Origin: an uncultured Mailhella sp.
GTDB taxonomy: Bacteria > Desulfobacterota > Desulfovibrionia > Desulfovibrionales > Desulfovibrionaceae
Direction of reading: 5' to 3'
Length of the DNA stretch: 12,677 bases
NCBI RefSeq assembly: GCF_905187505.1
Contig: NZ_CAJJIC010000062.1
Location: 1 to 12,677 of the forward strand
A program made the position numbers and the translations under genes. Of the stretch, positions 7,090 through 12,677 are shown one piece after another. A model generated the notes under the pieces. The model did not search any database and was not told the origin of the DNA. It saw only the letters and a list, made by a program, of their open reading frames with translations. How positions within the stretch are numbered: position 1 is the first letter of the stretch; every line of letters begins with the position of its first letter.

Positions 7090-7162
7090 CGTCCCGCCGC
7101 GTGTCTCGTCCCGCCGGACGGCGTTTCGCAACGGAAAAAGGGCGCTCGGGGCGACGGAAAAG
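7090..7162. repeat. 73-base direct repeat, right copy
   Basis: Identical to 5922-5994. The two copies enclose 1095 bases carrying the DUF3800 gene and its promoter. Recombination between copies would remove exactly that block and leave one repeat. Confidence 0.9.
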
Positions 7163-7191
7163 GGCAGGGCGGAAAATCGGTAACGTCAATC

Positions 7192-7219
7192 TTGACATGA
7201 GGTTATGCGGGTATACATT
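7192..7219 (+). promoter_or_regulatory. Candidate sigma70 promoter of the c-di-GMP signalling operon
   Basis: A perfect TTGACA at 7192-7197 with TACATT at 7214-7219 after 16 bases (4 of 6 positions of TATAAT). An alternative -10, TCTAAT at 7219-7224, is a better hexamer but 21 bases away. The leader to the start codon would be about 115 bases. Confidence 0.55.
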
Positions 7220-7229
7220 CTAATGATGG

Positions 7230-7275
7230 CCCGTGGCACGGTGTCACGGGAAACGTCGGTTCCCCTCCTTTTTTT
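7230..7275 (+). promoter_or_regulatory. Structured 5' leader, possible attenuator
   Basis: A 9-base-pair hairpin (7230-7238 with 7242-7250, loop CGG, one G-T pair) is followed by a second, weaker stem GGGAA/TTCCC (7248-7252 with 7260-7264) and seven T at 7269-7275. The two stems share 7248-7250 and so exclude each other, the logic of an attenuator. A third pairing, TCCCCTC (7261-7267) with GAGGGGA (7307-7313), is also possible. It does not match the cyclic-di-GMP riboswitch sequences I know. Confidence 0.35.
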
Positions 7276-7342
7276 CGTTTTCGGAGCACTCGGGATTTTT
7301 TCATGAGAGGGGACAGGTTTTTTTGGTGAAAGAGTCGGTTTC

Positions 7343-10300
7343 ATGACAAGCAGCAACGGTTTTCATCTGTCGGATCTTCAGTACTGGCGGGAACTGAAGA
7401 TTCTGGCGGAGCGCGCGTCGAGGGACGTGCTCTCCGGCCTGCTCAACAGAGAAACGGCAACGGACTACATAGAGCAGTGCCTGAAGCATATGCATCCGGG
7501 CGACTCCTGCGCACTTTTCATCATTGATCTCGATAACTTCAAGCTGGTCAACGACACGCTCGGCCATCAGGCCGGCGACGAGGTCATACGTCTTGCGGCC
7601 AAGGCCCTCGCAGGCTGCTTCCGCGCCACGGACATCGTGGGGCGTCTCGGCGGCGACGAGTTCTTCGCCCTGCTTTCCGGGAACATCTCGGAGGATGCCG
7701 CCCGGGACAAGGCACGCAGCATCTGCGAGGCGCTGCAGTTTTCCATAGGCGTGAACCCCTCGCTGCACGTAAGCTCCAGCGTGGGCGTCTACATCGCCAC
7801 CGGCGAGACGCGCGCCTTTGAAAAGCTCTATGAGCGCGCCGACGCCGCTCTTTACGAAGCCAAGGCCGAGGGCAGAAACAGGTATCACATCAGCACCGGC
7901 GAGAGCGTGAGCCCGCACAAGATCGCGCCCGCCTCCATGCCCCATGTCCCCGTGCCGATGTCCCTGCTCCTCGACAACATGGAAGAGGGCGTGGCGCTTC
8001 TGGAAGTGGGCGAGAACGCCGTCAACGTGCTTTACGCCTCTCCCGCCGTCTTCCGCATGCTGGGCACGGACAGTTCGGCGCTTTCGCTGCCCTGCGAGCT
8101 TTCGGTGTTCGGAGGCGTGCATCCCGACGATCTGGAGGAGTTTGAAAGGCGTCTGCGCGACGGCCTTGCCGGCGGCAGAATCGTGGAATATGAGCATCGC
8201 TTTGCCTGGGGCTGCGGCTGGCGCTGGTGTCGCGCAAGAGCCGTGCGTTCCCCCATGCCGTGCAGCGAAAACGTGATGATGGTGCTCGTGAGGGACATTT
8301 CCGGTTCGCGCAGGAGTCGGAACGATCTTCTCATGGAAGGGGAGTTCCTGAAGCTGGCCCTCGACCGGGGCGCCCGCGTGCTCTGGGAAGTGGACGTGGC
8401 TTCCCGCAGGTTCCGCCTCTTCAACGGCAGACGCCTGCGTTCCTCCGGCGCCATGATGGAGGATTTCCCCGAAGGGCTCATCCGCAGAGGATGGGTGCAT
8501 CCCGATTCCGTGGACAGGCTCCGCGCCTTCGCCCGGGACATGCTGAGCGGACGACCCGCCGGCGGCGGAGCCTTCGTGCTGCGCCACACCATGAGCCGTC
8601 GCTTCGACTGGTTTTCCGTGCAGTACCGCATCCTTCCCGACATGGATCGCAGTCCCCTCAGAATCGTGGGCATCGCCGAACCCATCAGCGTGGGCATCGC
8701 CTGGAGCGTTTCCGGCAAGGAACGGCTCTGGGAACAGCTGCGGCCCAATCTTTTCTGCTACGTGCGCGGCGACCTTACCGAAGACCGCATGGAGGAACTC
8801 TGGATAGAGGGCAGAACCCTTACGCAGCATCTGCGCGGCGCCACCTTCCAGAGTCTCGTGCTCTGGGAGAAGAAGCGTCTTTTCCGCAGGGAGGACGGCG
8901 AGGAGTTCTTTGCCGTGTTCAGCCGCAGGGCGCTGCTCGACGCCTTTGACCACGGCCGGGAATGGGTGGCGAGGGAGTTCCGCTGCGTCGACTCGGGCGG
9001 AACCGTGCGCTGGCTCTCCTATGTGGCGCATCTGGCGCGGCATCCGCTCACGGGCAACGTGCAGGTCTTCGGCTTCCTTCAGGACACCGAACGCAGGCAC
9101 GAGAGAGAGGCCGCCCTTGCCAAGAGTTCCGGAGACCTGCCCGTGCACGGCATCTACAGTCGCGACATGGCCAAAAAGCTGGCCGGGATGGTCCTCGAAA
9201 GCGGTTCCTCCCCGCGGCACATGCTGGCGCTCGTGCAGATGTTCGGCGTGTCCGGCCCCCGAGAGGCAGGCAGGCGGGAGTTCATCATCATGGCGCTTTC
9301 CCTGCTGCTCGGGGCGGACTGCGTCATGGGCGAGTACGATGAGACCTCCTTTACCGTGTTCCGGCCCGACGCCTTCTCCCGCGCCGTGACCCGGCAGCGC
9401 ATAGACGACGCCTTCGCCTTCGTGCGTCAGGCCCTTTCCGACGGCGGACTCGTGTCCGGGCCGCGCTTCGTGGCGGCCGTGGCCTGCGCGGATCTGGGCG
9501 GCATGGACTACGACGACATGCTCGACAAGGCCGAACGCTGCTGTGCCCGGTGGAAAGACGCTCCTTCCGACACCGTGATCTTCATGGACGACCTTTCTCC
9601 GAAGCTGCCCACCCAGACCGACCCTCAGCAAACCGGTCTCGAGAACCTGGAGAACGACGACGAGTCCGACATGGACAGCCCCATGAACGACGCCGTTCCC
9701 GCAGCCGGCGACGCCGTGCCGGTCGAGACGCCGCCCCTCTCCGACGCGGAAAAGGACGTGGCCATAGCCTGCCTCGACGTGCTGCTCCGGGAGGATTCTG
9801 CCGACGTCGCCATGAGCGAGGTGCTGCGTCATCTGGGAACCCATTATCAGGCCGACCGGGCGTATACCCTTTCCCTGGCCGAAGACGGGCGCACCGTGCG
9901 CGCTTCCCACGAGTGGGTGGCCGAGGGCCGCTCCAGCCTGAAAAGGCGGCTCTCGGGCATGGCGCTGGACAGTCTTCCTCTTCTGTGGCGCTGTCTGCGG
10001 GAGAATCGTCCGGTCTGCCTTGAACGCAGGGCCGAGCCGGGCGGAAGAAGCCGGGACTGGCGCTTCATGGCCTTTCCGCTCGCCCCCGCGGAAGGCGGGC
10101 CCGACGGCGTGCTGTGCGTGGAAAATCCGCGTCGGCCCATCCGCGTCGACGCGCTCTCGGCCATGCTGCTGCCCCACATGGAACGCGTGCTGCGCTTTTC
10201 CGGCGCGGCGGGCTCAGGACGCGGCATGGCTGCGTTTCGGGATTCGCTCACCGGTCTGCAGAATCTGCACGCCTACATGGACAGGGTATGTCGGCTCACC

Positions 10301-11479
10301 TCCGACACCTGCACGTCCATGGGAGCCTTCATCCTTGACATGCCGCATCTCGCCGCCCCGACCGAAACGCAGAGCCGCAGCCGGAATTCGCGCGTCGTGC
10401 TCTATCTTGCCGAAACGCTGGGCGCGGTGTTCGGCCGCGAGCTTCTGTTCCGCACGCGCAGCGACGAGTTCGTGGCCCTTTGCGCCAACTGCACGCAGAA
10501 CGTCTTTCTGGCCCGCGTGCTCAGGGCGCAGTCCATGCTGCAGCGCCGCTATCCCGGTCAGCTCCGCTTCGGCTATACCTGGTCCGAAGGGCTTTTTTCC
10601 GGCGACAAGCTGGTCAAGGAGGCCCGCACCATCATGCTGTGCGGCCAGCTCGAAACCTCGGCAGGCGGCGCGGCTCATCCTGAACTCGGCATGCGCGGGC
10701 CCGGCATGGCGGGAACCGACGGCCTCGAAAGCTTCACCATCCATCTTCAGCCCAAGGTCGACATGCGCACGGGCGCCGTCATCGGGGCCGAAGCCCTGGT
10801 TCGCGGCCTCGACGGTTCGGGCGGCGTCGTGATGCCCGCGCGCTTCATCGAGGCCATGGAACGCACCGGGGCCATCCGCGAACTCGATCTGCACGTGCTC
10901 AACATGACCCTCTCCGTCATGGAAGGCTGGCGGCGCAGGGGACTTCGTCCGATTCCCGTTTCCGTGAACTTTTCCCGCGCCACGCTGTTCAGCCCCTCGG
11001 CGCCCGGTTCGGTGCTGGCGCTCTTCAGCCGCTATCCCATGCTTGCCCCCTCGTCGCTGGAAATCGAGGTTTCCGAAAACGCGGGCAACGTCGAAAGCCG
11101 CACCCTCGAAAGAGCCATGGCGGGTTTTCGGCCCTTCGGCGTGCGCTTCGGTCTCGACGACTTCGGCACCCGCTACGCCAACTTGTCCCTGTTCACCAGC
11201 GTGCCCTTCGACACCGTGAAGCTCGACAGAAGCCTCATTCGCGACCTGGCGCACAACAGCGTGGGACGCGCGCTCGTGGGCGACATCGTGCGTCTGTGCC
11301 TGGCAAGAAACATGGCATGCGTGGCCGAAGGCGTGGAAAATCAGACGCAGAAGGACGCGCTGCTCAAAGAAGGCTGCGTGCTCGGACAGGGCTTCCATTA
11401 CGGACGCCCCATGGCCGTGGAGGAGTTTGAACGTCGCTACCTGATTTCTGCCGAAAAGCGGCAAGGAGAGAAGTCATGA
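7343..11479 (+). CDS. Multidomain GGDEF-PAS-GAF-EAL cyclic-di-GMP enzyme
   Basis: 1378 residues without a clear membrane segment, so probably cytosolic. Order: (1) GGDEF domain, about 25-185, with D62, N70, GGDEF at 103-107 and product-inhibition site R94-A-T-D97 five residues before it, so a likely active diguanylate cyclase; (2) PAS-like modules at about 205-325, 335-450 and 455-595; (3) a degenerate GGDEF-like fold at about 600-755, with YDETSF where the signature should be; (4) an acidic linker at about 755-798; (5) a GAF-like domain at about 800-955; (6) a degenerate GGDEF from F965, with RSDEF at 1039-1043; (7) an EAL phosphodiesterase domain, about 1130-1370, with Q1136, E1150-A-L, VNFS, EVSE, DDFG, KLD, AEGVE and GQG all kept, so likely active. 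It can probably both make and break cyclic-di-GMP under sensory control. A canonical cyclase at the N terminus is unusual. Weak ribosome binding site. Its stop overlaps the next start by ATGA. Confidence 0.92.
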   Translation: MTSSNGFHLSDLQYWRELKILAERASRDVLSGLLNRETATDYIEQCLKHMHPGDSCALFIIDLDNFKLVNDTLGHQAGDEVIRLAAKALAGCFRATDIVGRLGGDEFFALLSGNISEDAARDKARSICEALQFSIGVNPSLHVSSSVGVYIATGETRAFEKLYERADAALYEAKAEGRNRYHISTGESVSPHKIAPASMPHVPVPMSLLLDNMEEGVALLEVGENAVNVLYASPAVFRMLGTDSSALSLPCELSVFGGVHPDDLEEFERRLRDGLAGGRIVEYEHRFAWGCGWRWCRARAVRSPMPCSENVMMVLVRDISGSRRSRNDLLMEGEFLKLALDRGARVLWEVDVASRRFRLFNGRRLRSSGAMMEDFPEGLIRRGWVHPDSVDRLRAFARDMLSGRPAGGGAFVLRHTMSRRFDWFSVQYRILPDMDRSPLRIVGIAEPISVGIAWSVSGKERLWEQLRPNLFCYVRGDLTEDRMEELWIEGRTLTQHLRGATFQSLVLWEKKRLFRREDGEEFFAVFSRRALLDAFDHGREWVAREFRCVDSGGTVRWLSYVAHLARHPLTGNVQVFGFLQDTERRHEREAALAKSSGDLPVHGIYSRDMAKKLAGMVLESGSSPRHMLALVQMFGVSGPREAGRREFIIMALSLLLGADCVMGEYDETSFTVFRPDAFSRAVTRQRIDDAFAFVRQALSDGGLVSGPRFVAAVACADLGGMDYDDMLDKAERCCARWKDAPSDTVIFMDDLSPKLPTQTDPQQTGLENLENDDESDMDSPMNDAVPAAGDAVPVETPPLSDAEKDVAIACLDVLLREDSADVAMSEVLRHLGTHYQADRAYTLSLAEDGRTVRASHEWVAEGRSSLKRRLSGMALDSLPLLWRCLRENRPVCLERRAEPGGRSRDWRFMAFPLAPAEGGPDGVLCVENPRRPIRVDALSAMLLPHMERVLRFSGAAGSGRGMAAFRDSLTGLQNLHAYMDRVCRLTSDTCTSMGAFILDMPHLAAPTETQSRSRNSRVVLYLAETLGAVFGRELLFRTRSDEFVALCANCTQNVFLARVLRAQSMLQRRYPGQLRFGYTWSEGLFSGDKLVKEARTIMLCGQLETSAGGAAHPELGMRGPGMAGTDGLESFTIHLQPKVDMRTGAVIGAEALVRGLDGSGGVVMPARFIEAMERTGAIRELDLHVLNMTLSVMEGWRRRGLRPIPVSVNFSRATLFSPSAPGSVLALFSRYPMLAPSSLEIEVSENAGNVESRTLERAMAGFRPFGVRFGLDDFGTRYANLSLFTSVPFDTVKLDRSLIRDLAHNSVGRALVGDIVRLCLARNMACVAEGVENQTQKDALLKEGCVLGQGFHYGRPMAVEEFERRYLISAEKRQGEKS

Positions 11480-12677
11480 CGGAAGCCGGAACGAACGTTG
11501 CAGGCAACAGAGAGAAAAAGCGTTCTCTGCTCATCGTGGGCATGGGCGCTTCCGCCGGAGGCCTTGAGGCGCTTCAGCAGTTTTTTGCCGGAATGCCCGA
11601 CAACAGCAATCTTGCCTTCGTCGTCATTCAGCACCTTTCGCCGGATTACAGGAGTCTCATGGCGGAGATCCTCGGCAAGCACACCGGCATGAAGGTCGTG
11701 CAGGCCGAAAACGGCATGCCCGTGCAGCCCGACGTCGTCTTTCTCATTCCCCCGGGGAAGAACATGACCGTGAAGGACGGCAGACTCCTGCTCGCGGAAC
11801 AGGCGCACGGCGCGGTCAATCATCCCATAGACCTCTTCTTCACCTCGCTCGCCGAGGAAAAGCGTGAACTGGCCCTTGCCGTGGTCTTGTCCGGCACGGG
11901 ATCCGACGGCACCGGCGGCATCAAGGCCGTCAAGGAACACGGCGGCCTCGTCTTCGTGCAGGAGCCCAAAAGCGCCCGCTTCGACGGCATGCCGAGAAGC
12001 GCCATCGGCACAGGCCTTGCCGACTTCGTCCTGTCCCCGGAAAACATCGCCGCGGAACTGCTCAATTTTTCGCACTATCCCGCCGTGGCCGCCGCCTCGG
12101 AACGCAGCCCCCTTCTTTCCGGGAACGAGGAACTGCTCGCGCGCATCTACATGATTCTCAAGAGAGTGAGCGGCATAGACTTCACCCACTACAAGAGAAA
12201 CACCGTGCTGCGCCGCATCGAACGGCGCATGGTGGTCACCCGCAGCGCCACGCCCGCCGACTTCGCAAGGCTCATCGAGGAAAATCCCGCAGAGGCCTCG
12301 CAGCTCGTCAAGGACATACTCATCGGCGTCACGCGCTTTTTCCGGGACGCGGAGTTCTTTGAAACGCTCAAGGCAACCGCCGTCACCGCCATCATCGAGC
12401 AGAGCGACGAGGATACCCCCGTGCGCGTGTGGAGCGCCGGATGTTCCACCGGCGAGGAGGCCTATTCCCTGGCCATGCTCTTCCGCGAGGTGCTCGAAGA
12501 AAGGCATCTGCGCAGAGACGTCAAGATCTTCGCCACCGACGTCGACACCCGGGCCATCGAACAGGCCGGAAAGGGCGTCTTCCCCGAAAGCATCGCCGAC
12601 GACGTGTCTCCCGAACGCCTCGCCCGTTTCTTCGTGCGGCGCAACGATCAGTATCAGGTGACCAAGGACATCCGAAA
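11476..12677 (+). CDS. CheB-CheR fusion protein, cut by the window end
   Basis: The first 400 residues of a longer protein, open to the window edge. Residues 15-200 are a CheB methylesterase domain with the catalytic Ser in GASAGG (S26), His in IQHLSPDY (H53) and Asp in SGTGSDGT (D144). No receiver domain precedes it. Residues about 213 to the end are a CheR methyltransferase: YKRNTVLRRIERRM, then GVTRFFRD, then the S-adenosylmethionine site GCSTGEEAYS (322-331), then KIFATDVD. CheR adds and CheB removes methyl groups on receptor glutamates. Fusions of this kind usually continue with PAS and a histidine kinase domain, which would lie outside the window. The start is well supported: AAGGAG at 11463-11468, 7 bases before the ATG, which overlaps the previous stop (ATGA). 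The overlap indicates coupled translation with the GGDEF/EAL protein. Confidence 0.93.
   Translation, partial: MTEAGTNVAGNREKKRSLLIVGMGASAGGLEALQQFFAGMPDNSNLAFVVIQHLSPDYRSLMAEILGKHTGMKVVQAENGMPVQPDVVFLIPPGKNMTVKDGRLLLAEQAHGAVNHPIDLFFTSLAEEKRELALAVVLSGTGSDGTGGIKAVKEHGGLVFVQEPKSARFDGMPRSAIGTGLADFVLSPENIAAELLNFSHYPAVAAASERSPLLSGNEELLARIYMILKRVSGIDFTHYKRNTVLRRIERRMVVTRSATPADFARLIEENPAEASQLVKDILIGVTRFFRDAEFFETLKATAVTAIIEQSDEDTPVRVWSAGCSTGEEAYSLAMLFREVLEERHLRRDVKIFATDVDTRAIEQAGKGVFPESIADDVSPERLARFFVRRNDQYQVTKDIR

Larger units (their letters stand above)
7006..7342. other. Intergenic region: hairpin, 73-base repeat, promoter and leader
   Basis: 337 bases without a gene. They hold a hairpin (7064-7087), the second 73-base repeat (7090-7162), a TTGACA promoter (7192-7219) and a leader of about 115 bases with further hairpins (7230-7264) before the GGDEF/EAL gene. 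No good terminator is seen after the DUF3800 gene; the hairpin at 7064 lacks a T tail. Confidence 0.65.

Noticed and set aside
5922..7162. Insertion sequence or CRISPR
   Set aside because: No transposase, no terminal inverted repeats at the block ends, and only two direct-repeat copies with a single gene between them.
7226..7342. Cyclic-di-GMP riboswitch ahead of the c-di-GMP gene
   Set aside because: Attractive from context, but the conserved GEMM-I or class II sequence blocks are not present.
7301..10177. 958-codon open frame on the minus strand across the GGDEF/EAL gene
   Set aside because: Same effect; the + strand encodes clear GGDEF, sensor and EAL domains over the whole stretch.

Overview
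The window looks like a chromosomal stretch of a high-GC bacterium. The intact genes are GC-rich (one 60-base line inside the large signalling gene counts 45 G/C out of 60). The gene set (HIT hydrolase, LapA-like membrane protein, MutS, a lipoprotein beginning CGRKGDP, GGDEF/EAL and CheB/CheR signalling proteins) and the codon use suggest a deltaproteobacterium-like Gram-negative, possibly the Desulfovibrionaceae. That placement is an impression from protein style, not a search result. All convincing genes lie on the + strand; the long minus-strand reading frames are shadows of high-GC coding sequence.

Region 1 (about 1-1044) is a two-gene unit: a HIT-family nucleotide hydrolase/phosphorylase and a small LapA-domain inner-membrane protein, closed by a strong intrinsic terminator at 1008-1044. 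Region 2 (1045-1528) is about 480 bases of very GC-rich DNA without a gene, packed with hairpins. Region 3 (1529-5645) is mutS, then a lipoprotein with a probable FnIII-like fold, then a secreted protein that resembles the DUF4412/LolA-like group. The last two are 2 bases apart and probably act together in the envelope.

Region 4 (5646-7342) is the accessory part. A lower-GC DUF3800-family gene (6176-7005), interrupted by a frameshift in a run of six T, lies between two perfect 73-base direct repeats (5922-5994 and 7090-7162). A candidate promoter overlaps an 11-base direct repeat whose copies are 33 bases apart. No transposase or integrase is present. The block looks like an acquired or recombination-prone cassette.

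Region 5 (7343 to the window end) is a signalling operon. A 1378-residue multidomain protein has a canonical GGDEF domain with an I-site at its N terminus, three PAS-like modules, a cryptic degenerate GGDEF, a GAF-like domain, a second degenerate GGDEF and a complete EAL domain at the C terminus. It overlaps by ATGA the start of a CheB-CheR fusion protein cut off by the window edge. This operon joins cyclic-di-GMP turnover to a chemotaxis-type methylation/demethylation module. Its leader carries a perfect TTGACA box and several RNA hairpins.
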